Source: Bugulina stolonifera
Taxonomy: Eukaryota; Bryozoa; Gymnolaemata; Cheilostomatida; Bugulidae
Assembly: GCA_935421135.1 (NCBI GenBank)
Contig: OW285193.1
Location: 4,585,996-4,649,995 of the forward strand
Length of the DNA stretch: 64,000 nucleotides
Direction of reading: 5' to 3'
Shown: piece after piece, positions 1-14,400 of the stretch
How the letters are laid out: each line of letters opens with the position of its first letter
Numbering within the stretch: the stretch's first letter is position 1
Position numbers and translations under genes: made by a program
Notes under the pieces: model-generated
Databases searched by the model: none
What the model was told of the DNA's origin: nothing
The model's input: only the letters and a program-made list of their open reading frames with translations

Positions 1-201
1 TATTCCACCTGGGTAATACAGTGTTTAACAATCTCAGACAGATAATTCAATTGTGAGACTATCTTAAAAATTTTACAATTTCTTCATGGGATGTTCCACA
101 TAAAACTCTATGCTTTGCTACGCCAATTACATGTAACATAGCTTTATTAATCGAAAGAATCATTCACACGGATTCACAAATACCTGAGTGATTGAACTTA
201 C
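1..201. other. Start of window, intron sequence of the ZNFX1-like gene
   Basis: AT-rich sequence after the donor of the last visible exon. I see no further Cys-rich exon and no convincing polyadenylation site, so it is read as intron. Confidence 0.5.
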
Positions 202-3200
202 GGGGATCATATGCTGACAGTCTGCCAATAACACCCATCTAGTCAGAACCGTGATTCTCTCCGCTAAGTCACCAGATATGTTTATTCTCACTTTCTCAAT
301 CTCATCTGGGTGATTGCATGTTGGGCACATCCACGGGCAACGATCTCCACACAGTCCTGAGCAGACGTACTTCTGTAACATTATATACATGTACATAATG
401 AACCTGATAATCAGATCAGCCATAATTTGCTGCGTATTAACATGTACATTGTACACTATGTGCATGAAATTCAATAATACCCAAGATAGTAGCTTGACGG
501 CACAGAAATCTGAGTTACTTGTCGTCTATCACTCTGTGACTCACCTCCCCCAAAACGTTGCCAGTACCACCCTAAACACATTGGACCTCTATTCAGCTTC
601 ACAATCAGTGAAGCTGTGAAATATGTAGGGTCACAGTTAACAAATGAACTTGCTTGTAGGAAAGGACAGTAGGAATCTACGCCCTCTACTTTGGGTGGGG
701 GTGGGTGATCGTTCAGCGCTTTTTTGAGGCAATGCTATCACTATGCCATTGAAGGTGTTGGAATTACATCATGCTATGTTGTACACGTACATGTAATATA
801 TCCAATATATCATACTTCATACAAAATGTGATGTAGTATATTACCTTCCAGACAATTAAAAACAACAGATTCACACCTATTGACTAAACAGGCTTATTGA
901 AATGTAGTGCGAGAGAGTGAATTTGTATCCCTTACGGTGGCAACTGGCAAATCGGACTGTACACACACATGCAGTGCCTTATTTAGTACAGGGCAGTAGC
1001 TTACCTGACTGCACTTGTTACATTTGATCTTCTTCTCACACCATTGGTTACATGGCATATGAGAGCAAGGTTCTCCACATGTTCTCTCGCACCTGCTATG
1101 TTCACATCCCCATCTGCAAGCCTTCGTCTGTTTCTTCTCATGGGTGTAGAATACACATGGCTTACCACACATACTCTCACATCTTAGGTTATGGCTGCAT
1201 CTACAGTGAGTAGTTAAACAATATTGAACCCATGATCAGCTTCAACTGCTCCACTGCAACTAGTAATATCAAACTGTTCTTCTTGTTTTCTGATGAGACC
1301 GAGAGTAAAACAATGCAGCATGGCATTGGGTAACTGGTCTTAGTGACTTGGCCAGTATGGTAATAACATATACGACATGTTATTTGGTTGCATATTGGGT
1401 CGTTTGCACATAGTCATCAACACAAGCACCCTTGTGTGAAGAGAACAACTTTGCAATAGACGGGAGAATGAAACAGCGAATGAAAGGATATTTGCTCTTC
1501 TGACTCGACTCAAGATACAATACAATGCAAGCTGGGGGTCTTCAGTCCTGCACCCTATACACTGTACGTTACATCAGAGTGAAGAAAATTATGTTGAGAG
1601 ACAAGTTAGTAGAGTTTATTCATTGACTTAGAAATCAACTCTGGTTGAATGAAAATGGGTAAAATAAAACTTGAAAACAAATGTAAACGTAGATGTGGCT
1701 ATGGCTGGGCGAGGCTATCAGTAATTCATACAAACATCACTTTAGCAGCATTAGAGTCTAGTCAATAGACAACAAACCTTAGAAGACATCTTTGTTTGCA
1801 TTCATCACATGACCCAGCTTCCTGACATAAATGACAGACTCTCTTGCAGGAATGACCACAGGCTAACAGCTTATCACAGATTGACTCACAATGCTGTTCA
1901 TGAGTGTAGGTGCTGAATATAGAGATACATATTCGTGAGAAAACAACTTTGTAAACATATTTGGAGCGATCAAGGAAATGACATCAGAATTTAGACACAG
2001 CTTTGTTTGCATTATTAGCATTAATATAGCGCCATCTGGTGGCCGGAGTTACATTGCTATTAACTGCAATCATAAAGTATTTTGAATTCTGACTCATGGA
2101 CCCACCATGCTCAGATGTAGCTATATCTACATGTACATGTATGTATATTACTTTGCTACATTAAGTATCAGGCAGGTAGTATGGAGTACAAGTGGCAAGA
2201 TATATGAATAGCTATTTAAATACTTACCCAGTGGCTACATCAACTGTGGAACAAGAGTGACATGGTCTGTTGCACACGTGTCCACAGTCTAACCTTCTGT
2301 CACAGAGTTGGAAGCACGTCTGGTGTCTGCCATTGTTATTACTATAAATGTATATATACATGTATATGAAACCATAATTATATTCACTACAAGTGCATTA
2401 TTACATGTAGGTACTTGTCAAGTTAAATAATAATTTATATTAAACTGACATTTAAAGTGGAGTTATCTGCACTCTCTAAGTTTGACTGTTCTAAATCTCA
2501 CTTGAGACTTGAGCACCATGAGGATGCAGGGTTTAATTTTTACAACAAATAAAAAGAGTTGGAAAAAAAACAATGAGTGCATTAATCTGAATACTCTGCT
2601 AGGTTTGTTGTTAAACTTGGGTCATAATATTATATTCTACTATAATTAACATGATATACTTTAAATTCTCCTCATCCATTTATGTGGTTGAGTTGAAGCA
2701 TTTGTTATTGACATGAGCAATGATTAAAATCTGACTACTGCTTATTGGACTACTACTTATTGCTGTGTTGACTAAGTGCACTAATCACTGGTAAAAGGAC
2801 ACTTTGAAAAAGACAGTTCGAAACAGGACCTATCGTAACCGGACAGTTTGAACAGGACAAATGAAACTGCGCATATTACATTTAGAAGAACAAAACTTAC
2901 AGATAAATAAATTTTAGTTAATTAATTATATTAATTAAATAACAAAATTATATTAAAAATTAATTGAACTCTAGTAGTTGGGGCATGGCATTTCGAACCA
3001 CCAGTGTTGAACTGTCCACTTTCGAAATGTCCTGTATCGAACTGTCTTTTCCGAGCAGTTGGATATTCCTAATCACTAGCATAATGCCAAAGACGGGAAA
3101 TTGAGTGCTAGCACAACTAGTCAGTAAAATACATGTAGTATGTACCTACACACAGTATGACATAGATATTGGAAGGCAGAAATAATAATAACTCTGTCAT

Positions 3201-5482
3201 ACATACCAATCATAACATGTACCAGTACACTTATGTCCACAGGGCAGTATTTCAGTACAAGGTGTGTCACACTTGTACATGTACCGCCCACTGCCAAATG
3301 TATACTCCATCCTCTCTACGGTCATGAAACATGGAACCTGTTTAATCTCTCCACATCTTGAGCACATCTGGTCAACTTTAGCATTACACTCCTTGGTGCA
3401 CTTGGCAGAGCACCTGTGAATAAAATAAATGTGTTTCAAAGAGTTAGTTTCTATGATTAGTATCAAGTGTCGGGCTAACGAAGCAGTTAACTGGAGAAAG
3501 CCTAAAGTCAATTTCTATAATATACTCTCATCAAATAAAGGGAAGCAGTTTTACCCAGGACAAATTCCCATTGGCATATTTTTTGAGGTGCATATACTAC
3601 CATCACGTCGTGCTACGTGTATGTAACACTGAATAGTGCTGCCTCTGTGAAATAAATGAGTTGCAGAAATTCTCCCAGGATATTCAGGTGCTCTCCGATA
3701 AAACCAGCTATTAGAATATGAATGAAATATTATAATAACACTGTCATGCAGAATCCAATTTCACCATTAACAGTCAAGTTGGTGTTAGGAAAAGCATCCA
3801 GCCACAATTGCTCCTGTGTCTCATATAAAAGACCTTGGGGTCATGCAAGCCAGCATGGCTCCAAGGTAACTCTTCTACCCCTGCCAAAAAGGCCATGTCA
3901 TCTAGGCCTTTCTCACAGCGAGTTGGCCAGCACTGGCACTTGGCAGTGCAAGCTGCAAGGGGCTGGTCACGCCGAGGAGTATAAGCCCGTGATTAGTAGC
4001 AAAACTACACTACAAGCACTATCATTTTGACAAAATACATGTATTTATTATTTACAGCTTCGGCTTCAAACTTGAGCTATTCAAATATGACTGCTGTAGA
4101 TGAACCGCTTGACTCACCTCTGATCACAAGGATGACCACAGGGCAGCATCTCTGGACATGGCTCTTGACATTTTACCAACTTCCTCTCCTTCTCATTATG
4201 CAGCTGGTAGCAGTGGACAAACCGTGTATGACCACAGGCTAGCTGCATGCTCTCCTTTACTAAACATACTCTGCAATCTTGATGACACATGGCTGTAATT
4301 ATACAATATAATGGGTTGTACATGACATATTATACATTGTACTCTTTGTATATATTGTATATATATATTGTTTGTAATTAGGTAACAATTAATTATAGTG
4401 TTCGTGTTTACAATGATCACTAAAATGTTTCCTTCCTAAGAGGTGTATAACACGTAATACTGTGGATTTTAGTAAAAGACATTGATAGCTTAACTACCAA
4501 TGGGCAAGGAGCTACAGCGTAGACAAATTTATACTTGAATAGAAGTACAGTGTACTTGCTGGTTAAATGGACACTGGCTATATCTGTCCACTTGGAAATA
4601 CTTGTAGGTAACTCTTAAATTTGTGGCTGTTCGAAAAAGACAGTTAAAAACGGGACATTTTGAAATCGAACATTTGGAAAACTGCCCAACTCCAACCCCC
4701 AGATTTAAACTATCTTTTTATTTTTAATATTATATTTTTTGTTTTTACTTCTACTACATTGTAGCTTGCAGAACACTACAAAAATTAATTATCTGTGAGT
4801 TGTGTTTTTCTACATGTAAATGTAATCTACCCAGTTAGAAATTGTTGTTTTCTAAATGTTCGGTTTCAAAACACCTTGCTTTGAACTGTTTTTTCGAAGT
4901 GCTCCGTTACTGTAGTTTTTCTGCGTACAGGCAGATTCAAACTTTTAGTCTAAAACTTACCTGGACACGGGTGATTACACGGACTAAACAGTTTGGTACA
5001 TGGTTCAGGACACTTGTACTCTTCATGTTCTACGTCTTTACCATGGCATAAACGCTTACAGATGTGTCCACATCTTAGCTTAGCTTTGCAAGGCAATGTG
5101 CACCCTCCTAGTACATGAAACAGATTATACATGCATGTATATGTGTGTATCATGTGTAGTACTAATACTTATGAAACAGTTGGCAGCTTGATATAACATA
5201 GCTAATCGGACACTTATGGTATTATTAAAACCACCTCATCGATGACCTGTCCAGCTACTCAATAATTAGATAAATAAGTGACTATTATTGGATTATATCT
5301 ACAGCAAAGAAATGACATACATGTATATTGTGCTTAAGCCATCTTACCAGTGGGTGCCTTTTGTCTAAAATCTTCAGGTTTTTCTACTAGAGTTCCATTA
5401 CGATGGGTGTAGCAGCACAAAGGTAAGGCCGTACCAAGTTCTCCAGCTTGCTTTGCTTCTTTGACAATTTTTGCCCAAAGCT
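202..5482 (-). CDS. ZNFX1-like exons 22-29: NFX1-type zinc finger array
   Basis: Exons at 5348-5482, 4961-5107, 4118-4292, 3207-3413, 2228-2341, 1778-1912, 1005-1200 and 202-372. Exon 22 holds the post-helicase segment ([11 protein letters not shown]). The rest repeat Cys/His modules of NFX1 type, such as [45 protein letters not shown] and [12 protein letters not shown], then a denser run in exon 28 ([18 protein letters not shown]). Exon 29 ends the array with [16 protein letters not shown] and begins a non-zinc segment. In the family these fingers bind nucleic acid or partners. The region 1-201 shows no further exon I can support; the last one should lie outside the window. Confidence 0.85.
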
Positions 5483-8400
5483 CTGAAATAATAACCATTA
5501 GTTAATATTGTACATACAATGGTGCTGTTGGAAATATTTTAGCAAGTTGACTTGATGTGCCTGAATTTAGGTCACGGAGACACTAAAGAACACTTGGCAC
5601 CACAGGTCACATACGTGCGCAAGGAAATGGCCAATAGCACATTTCCAACCCCCCCACCCCTCCCCTGACACGCCCCTTAATAGGCTCAGATAATTAAAAT
5701 ACTTTAAAAGCTGCAAAAATACAAGGTAATTATCTCAGGAATTGGTAGCCAAACCAATATTGAGTCAGTAAAAAAAGAAGATAGTAAAACAATGGACGCC
5801 TCTAAACAATGGGCGCCTCTACTATACATACTTAGTGTATTCCATGTTCAACCGGCTTACCTGATCCGTTACTCAGCATATTAAAGTTCCCAAACACATA
5901 CATGCCGTACTGAGCCCTAGATAGGGATACACACACTCTGTTGGCTATCTTCACGAACCCAAGAACTCCATCTGGATTGCTTCTCACCAGAGAGATGATA
6001 ATGATCTTGTTTTCTTCACCTGAGATTAAAATATTAAAGTCTGAGCACATTTCATGAGTAAAAACCAAAATCTCAAATTCATTAAAAATTGCCTGAATGT
6101 AAACAATCAACTTGTACTGATTGCATTACTGAAATATTATTCATCTCGTATTTTAGCTTTTTGTGACTGATAGAAACTTTTGGAAGTGTTTTCCATGATT
6201 ATTCTTCACTCACCAAAATGTAAAAATAATAATAATTTGTACAATGCAAGTTAATTTGTAATAAGAATCTATGTGTTTAGAGTTGTCCTCTCTAAATGAG
6301 AATGGAGTTTTGGAATTGTCCTCTCTAAATGAGAGGAAACTTTGGCACAAGATAATTGCCATAATTGTGCAAAATTTACACAACAAAACTGGCAACTTAT
6401 TCAACCATAAACGATCAATATGACACCATAATTGAGAAAGTACATGATGCTGTATTTAACTTTGAATCTTGTGGTTCATGTGCGCGTTCAAGTTCTAACA
6501 TCGCCTAGTATTCTAAAAATAAATTTAGGTGTTCTGTATTGAAAGAAAACTTAACTACTAATCTATTTTTATGGCAAAATTCAGAAGAAAATAATTATTC
6601 TCAAAGTCATACAGCATGACCCCGCATGATCATAACGTGTACATATATTTGGTTAGAGCAATTCTTGTTCCCAATCATTCATTACTCAATGAACACTTTC
6701 TCATCTCTGCAATAAAATTAGCTTCACCTTGAAAGTTGTCTACAGAAGTAATTTTGACTCCTTCAAACTCAAACTTAGGCATCATATTCTTGATGAGCAG
6801 CAGCTGTCCAGTGTACATGGTAATGATGGTAATATCTGATGGTGTGTAGCTCTTCTGACTAAGTAAGTACCTAAACAATTTTTTACAGAGGAAGATGTAG
6901 GCTATGTAGTCTATAAAAGAATTATGTTATGGTATCGGCTAAGAGGTGTATGATGGGTAGAAACTATGACCATTCAGTGCTTTTAACAATCAAGATACAT
7001 GTACATGTATAGGCCTATTGATATTTACACGTAGAAATCTAATGTGCTTTCATGATTATCCATGTTACAGATAACAGTAATGACAACGGTTTATAATTGT
7101 TCAATGTTACATAATTATTATAGGTGATCTGCACATAAATGTATATGCATAACACTCTTAGCGTCTTTGTGACATCTCAGGCCAATAGCCCTTTTGGCCT
7201 AGGCCAGATGGCCATCTTTTGATTTTTATTTGCGACTCGGGTTGTTATATAGGCCGCGAAGACACTATCCGATTCCATGGTTTTTAAATAAGCTGCATAT
7301 GGGTTGGCATACCTTGTCAATCCAACCACCATGTTGGCTTCAAAGTGGTTTGATTTGCTCATAGTCATTTCATCACCAGTCTCAGGGTTGGCGTGATTGA
7401 AGAAGAAAACAGGGTTTCTTATCCCTATAAAGCAGGAAACAGATCAACACGTTTAATTGGTTCATGTTTTTATTTCTCCCCTGCATACATTAATACGATC
7501 AGTTTGTAACACACATATGAATACTATAGACTACCACAATGTATATGGCTAGCAAAACTCCGGCCAGCTCAACATAGTTTTAATGATCAGTATGTTGAGC
7601 ACAACCACAGCAATGTTGCCAATGCTCGCACATGGCTCTCGACCTGTGCACCTTACATTACTCTTGGCCAGGATTACCAGATTCTAATGAGAAGAGACAG
7701 CTTCACCAAGTCACGGCCAATTATGTCTAACAGAGCTATCCGAACATCAACAAAGTTTAGAGTACTAAAAACCTATGTGTGGTCAAAACTTTTGTATGAC
7801 AGTGAAAATTGGACACTTAATAAGGAAATGGAGAGGCGACTCGATGCGACAGAAATGTGGTTCATCAGAAGAATAAATATGGAGAATATCCTGAAAAGAG
7901 AAGAAAACAAATGAAGCAGTGGTAATGCAAGCAAATGTTGAAAGATCATTATTAAGAACAAGAAGAAAGAGGCAACTACAATTTGTGGGTCATGTATATC
8001 GACAGAAAGGTCTGGAGCATCTTACTTTAACAAGAAAAATCGAGGATAAGCGAAGCAGAGGCAGACAAAGTATAAGATACATAGATAGTTTGAAAAACTG
8101 AATATCAGGAGGGAACATTAAGCAAGGAAACATAAATTTCATGAGAAAGGCTGATCTGAGGAGTGAGTGGCAAGACATGATCACCAATTTCTGTTCCAGA
8201 CCTGGTACCCAAAGAAGAAGAAGAATAAGAAAATCCTCCATTGATCTCTTCAAACCAATCAGATAGAAATGCTAGTTTCTCATTTTTACGTAGTGTTATG
8301 AGTATGCACTTAATCAACTGCAAATTTACCAAACAAGCTTGAAGAAAACCTAATTGTTGGAAACTATACCTTCCACAGGTTCCCTCTTCTGTACTGTCTC

Positions 8401-11400
8401 ATGGTCATGTAGATGATCGTAGATATGCTGCATGAACTTTGACACTTCTGGCCTCATCCTGTGTTGAGCGTCCAGGGTCTTCAGTGGTACTCCATTCTTC
8501 ACCATTCTTTCAAAGAGAGACATATCCAGATGGTAGTCTTTAGCCAGCTCATAGACATTGGGACTCGGCTTCAGCTGCTGATGATCACCTGGCAATTGTT
8601 GAAGACAGTAAAATGCAGATTTGCCAGTTATCAATTATACAAGTCTTATTAGACTGCCCAGGCCACCATGGACATTACCTTGAAGAAAAAAATTTGGCGA
8701 TATTGACTACAGAATATAGAATTATTATTGGAATTTTAAAGCAAATCTAGTTATTTTATCCATTAGGAAATAGCCGAGGTTTCTGGTTACTAAATTGAAA
8801 TAAAATTAGGGCATTGGTTGGGGTTAGTTATCACTTAAACACAAATATAGAACATGTGGGCACTTCAAGCGGTTGTGACAGGTGCTCTATGTGCACGTTG
8901 TGACAGGTGCTCTATGTGCACATTGTGACAGGTGCTCCATGTGCACATTGTGACAGGTGCTCTATGTGCACATTGTGACAGGTGCTCTATGTGCACATTG
9001 TGACAGGTGCTCCATGTGCACATTGTTACAGGTGCTCCATGTGCACATTGTGACAGGTGCTCTATGTGCACAATGTGACAGGTGCTCTATGTGCACATTC
9101 AATGTGGCTATTCAGGTTGGCAGCAAGTAGTCTGAAAGTTGTAGGGTTACATCTTCTTGCCCACACCAGATAATATGATACGATTTGTGGCTGATTCAAA
9201 CGCAGCCTGAAAATTATGGCGCATGAAGTCACATTGTACATGTACATGTACGTGTGTATTATGTCAACTTTTTCAAAATTTTAGCTGCTTTATTAAAAAA
9301 TCAAACAGAAACTAAAAATCATTTCATGACGTGATAGCATATTAGTAAATGATTACTTTTCTAAAATTTTCAATTTTTTGAGACTTAATGTTTCAGCACC
9401 AACTACGTTTACCTCATTTGCAAGCAGTTGGTTTGTCTTACAATAGTACGATATACGTAGCTACTTTGACCTCAGTGGCTTTGGTACCACTCCCAGCTTG
9501 TAAACTAGCCAATTGACTGGTTTAGTAGAATAAGGTATGTGCTCAACTAACCAATCAAAATGAGGTGCTTGCAGTGTTTACTCAGAGCTGTTATAATATG
9601 AGCTTCTAGAACTTCTGCTGCCTCCTCTACCACAACAATCTCTGGTCCTACTTCCTGGAGAACTGACTGCATTCTGGCAGCTCCAGTAGTTGTCATGCCA
9701 ATCACTTTGGCCCTCTTTAGTGTCTCAATGTCTTCCTGTTTCCTACAGAATTTGTGATTTTCAATAATATAGCAGGAGAAACAAAAGTAAATCCGAGTAA
9801 ACCGTGTAGAGGAAACAGACAAAGATGCAGCTTCAAGACAACCAGAAAGGAAGGAAGCCAATTTGGTCACCTTATAATGAGAACTCATATTAATACAGTG
9901 AACAGTAGGTAATCTTGCATATGCTATATAAAAATATAAATAAATAATTATGTGTTCTGCACTGTTGTGATGCTATCACTACGAATGAGTAAATCAATGA
10001 CGTGACTTATGATACCTCCAGTCAACTGGTGCTTGTAGGAGCAGATCCGAGCTGCCTATACTACTTACCTCAGGTCGGTGAGCAGACTGGTGATGCGGAT
10101 ATACTCATCTTGGAGGTCTCTCAGCTTTCCTCCAATCAAGACCTGGTATTGAGCTACCAAGAATCTGTAGAGTCTCCACCTACATGTACATGTACACACC
10201 ACCAAAATTAAAAAGACAGGTTAGATAGGACACAATAGAAAAGTTTCGTAAAATCGTTTGACATTATTACTGCTTGTCACAAATGATAAATTGCTGCTTT
10301 GACGGTGATTTATAAGGATGAAGAGATAGTATGCCAAGCCTATGCTTGTAACGAGGTATTGCGGGTTTCGAGCTGATCTGTGTCTTTTGTACAGTTGTGC
10401 ATATAATATGTACATTACAGCAAAGTAAACTATGGGATCTTTTGATATATTGTCCTAAAGATAGAGTATGTACTGTCTTGAAATTCTCCATGGAAATAGT
10501 CATTGGCGTGTCTTACAAGATTGTAATGGAAAGGAAGAAAAGGAGATCAACGAGAGAGGCAGATTACATACCTTTCTCGGATGTGTATCTTTGTGACATC
10601 AATGCCACTTTTGGCCATTCTGTGTAAGTCCTGTGCTTGTTCTGCAGTCATTACATCTGTACTAGCCAGCTGTTGCTTTATGTGTTTTCGTCTTCTGTAC
10701 TTTGTTTTATCTGACTCTTTCACCTTCTGCCACCCGTCCTCATCACTTTCTATGCAAAAACAATTGTACAACGTTGAAGTTTAGTGAAAAAATATATTAT
10801 GCATTTTTGATGAGCAGAGCTTGGGAAGTATTGCTTGTAACAACCATTCTAAATGCAAGAGACAAGTGTTACAATATATGTTGTAAAGATACTGCAATAC
10901 TTTAGCAGAAAGCACTGCAAAATATAATATAAACAAATTAGGCTGCTGAGCTGCTAAAATGCATCTCCAAATCACTGAGCTAGATCTTTAAATCACTACA
11001 GTCTATGGCAAACAGTGCTACCTAAAGCTTGATAGGATATCCCTGTTTACAGCCCACCGATCAGTGATTCAGACTCTTATTATATTTTGTACAGTAAATA
11101 AAATACTTTGCCTATTATACAATGTAGCTACATGATCTATTATAGCTCTTACTTAGTTCTAGTCAGAGATGTCTGCAAGTTTTAATGAACCGCAAAACTT
11201 TTCTCAAATTAACTCAAGTGAGAGTCATTAACTTGCGTATGACATCTCTGGTATGACTAGCACAAAAGTTCCAACCTTGCTTGGCTGCGGGATCATCAAA
11301 CTGGTAATTGGCTCGGATACGTTTGTAGAATTTGACAGAATTATCATCTTCATCGTCTATCATCCTGTTGTAAAGTTCTCTCTCTGCCTCTCCTTCCATA

Positions 11401-14400
11401 TCTGTAGTGTTAGTAGACAAAAATCTGTATTATGGGAATAACACTATACAACAAATAAGTATATATACATGTACATAGTATGTTACCTAAAGAGAACTAT
11501 CAAGTTAGCAGCAAATATATACATGCACATATAATTATTTACGTTTTATGCCACATACCTGTATCATAATGTGATGGTACGCCCAGTCGTATCTTACATC
11601 TGACACTCATTATTGTGTGCATACATGTATATATCTGCTTGTACTTTACTCTTATATTGTTGTATATGATTATATGATTATATCTAAGTCTTTTAATGCC
11701 TTTTATACCCATGTACAGAGGCCCGACCTCTCAGAATCCATTGATATTCATTTTGTACATGAATTGGACCATTATAAGCAACTTTTGTAGAACCCGACCT
11801 ATTTTGGGTCGGCCGTCGGGCTTCCGGCGGCCATCTTGTTGCGCAACTTCCGGACGACCACACGTCGTCTTTTCCCGACGTCACGTCGGCCGGAAGTCCT
11901 TATACTATATAAAGGGCACTGTTTTACTGTTCATTGTCTCAGTCTTCACTTGGCTTTCAATAAAGACACATCTATACTTGATACAGAGACTTTCTATTCC
12001 TTTTACTAGGTCATTCGCTTAGCGAACCGCCTACTAGGTCGAACTACTCTCTTTCATTGTATAGTCTGAAGGTCGGACTTGAGATCAGATGGGTCGTCTT
12101 TGGTAGTATTTGGGCTACTGAGACCGCTCAATCTTTCATGTAATGCGAAGTCCTATTACCACTCATAGGCACTTCATTTCTGGGTCGATAGTCGTCCAAG
12201 GACGACCGCACCAAATCACAGAAACCATTACATTGGTGGCAGCAGTGGGATTCTAAGGTCGTACTCTTACGATACGAAGCGAAGGAAGGTGACCTCGGCC
12301 TCGGGTGACCGACCGACCTCATTCTTCAATACTTCTACGGCGATTTAGGACTCGGACCCGCGAACCTTGGATACGAGAAGGTGACAAACGCTAAAGTGCA
12401 CCCATAATTCTCGTGGTTCCGCTGGATGTAGCCCGACCTACGCCGGATCTTCAATCAAAGACCGACCTCGGATCCAGAACAGATTGACGGTACTCAGTAC
12501 GACCATTAGGCCGACACGGCCTAACAAACCAAAGCAGTTTTACTCACTACCCGACACCCTACCGACATGGACCGAATAAGGAACCTGCTTCAGCAGGTGA
12601 TGTACCAAGCCGAGCAGGACCTCAAAACACTCAGCTACAACGGACAAGAGGACGTAGAACTCTTCATAGAAGACTTCACCGCTATGGCAGAGCGTTGCAA
12701 CTGGAATGACAGAGCGCGCCTCATACGGCTTAGAGCCGCCCTACACGGGCCCGCACAAGAATGCGGCCGACCCCGATCAGTCGAAGAGATATTTTCCCGA
12801 CTGAGGGCACAGTATGGACTATCTGCCAGAGAAGCCCGATGGAAGCTGTCCACCCTGGAACAGCCGGCCCACACGTCACTCAGAGACTATGCAGCTCTCA
12901 TCCGTAGACTGATGGCGACAGCCTTTGAAGGAGCACCTCCTGCATCTTTTGAAGAATGGGCTGTTGAGAAGTTTTGCCTCACAGTCCACGACCACGGCCT
13001 ACGATGGTACTATACATGGTTACAGCCCGATGATATGGAGGAAGCACTGGAAACCGGAGCGGCCTTCCTAAAAAACGAAGATGGCAGGACCAGTCCTCCA
13101 AAACAACAAGAGGAGCTTCCCGCTGACCTCCCACGGAAAGCCCTACACACCCTCCTACAGAAATGTCAAGAAGCGGATGACGGACCGACGGTCACACCGG
13201 AACCCGTCCCAGTAGATGACCCCATTCCTACTGTGGCCGACACAGACAACAACTTAGGAGAAGGTGGACTAAACCACAATGGTTGTCCACAGAGGCCGAC
13301 GGACATATCAAGACCCGTCCCAGTAGATGAACCCATTCCTACTGGAGCCCAGCAAGGAGAAGGTGGACCACACCACAATGGTCGTCCACAAAGGCCGACG
13401 GATACATCAGAACCCGTCCCAGTAGATGAACCCATTCCTACTGAGGCCAAACCCAAGGAAAGTGGACCAAACCACCATGGTCGTCCACAGAGGCCGACGG
13501 ACACACCCGAACCCGTCCTAGTGGAAGAACCTATACCCACTAAGCCTAAAGACAAGAGTAGCCGCTCCAAGCGGAAAATCCCACGTATAACTAGCCCATC
13601 ACACTCCAGGCCGACGGCGTCAACTACACCCGTCACAGTGGATGAACCTATACCCACTAGGCCGAAACCAGGCAAGAAACGACTCCACTCAAAGCCGGAC
13701 ACAACCGAAGTGACCACAGATCACCCCCCAAGGCTGAAAGGACGACTCACAAGTCCCGCCCAGTCGGACCAGACCTCACAAGGCAAACCCGACTTGTCCT
13801 CAATTCAGAAGGACCAACAGGATCTGGCCACGTCCAGACCCGACACTAATCAGCAACTGATTCCCTCCAAAACTCAGTATACCCCGACGGACGACTTATC
13901 GTGTGTAGAACTGCCAGACACTACAGTCCAAGTTCGCGGCCTGAGGATCGACACGGAGCAAACCGTGCTGGACCAGACAGAAGAGCTACCTCTGAACCGC
14001 TCAAAGAATGTTCAAGTTTCAATAGCCCGACATGATTCAGAGGACGCGAAGTATCGCGTAGCCGACCTCCATGACATAATCCCTACGACGGAGATACAGT
14101 CTATACTGCCAGCAGTTCAAATACAAAGAGCGGAAAGTACTCTTACGGAATTCAGTATTGCCGAACAAGTTCAGCCGAAGATACAGATTGCCGAACTCTG
14201 GAAATCCCATGAAGCGGATAAGAAGCAATCGAAGGCAACTATTGCCGTGTTCCCGCGCTTATTTGACGAGTCGAACAAAGAAAATGTGCCTGAGGCATTG
14301 CCTACAATTGAGCCAATTGCCCATCCCTCGGCTAGTATAAATACGACAGCTCACAGACGAGTAGTCCTTTCTCGTCCAGCACTTCACCGAAGCACATGTA

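Noticed and set aside
8865..9071. Repeated HLSQCAHR frame
   Set aside because: Translation of the 25-bp minisatellite, with no start context or exon borders.
11214..11441. Overlapping frames beyond the exon 14 borders
   Set aside because: Only 11276-11401 joins in phase with exons 13 and 15; the rest runs into the hAT-type MITE.
13166..13717. 183-residue minus-strand frame rich in [10 protein letters not shown] repeats
   Set aside because: It is the antisense shadow of the [10 protein letters not shown] repeats of the gag-like ORF.
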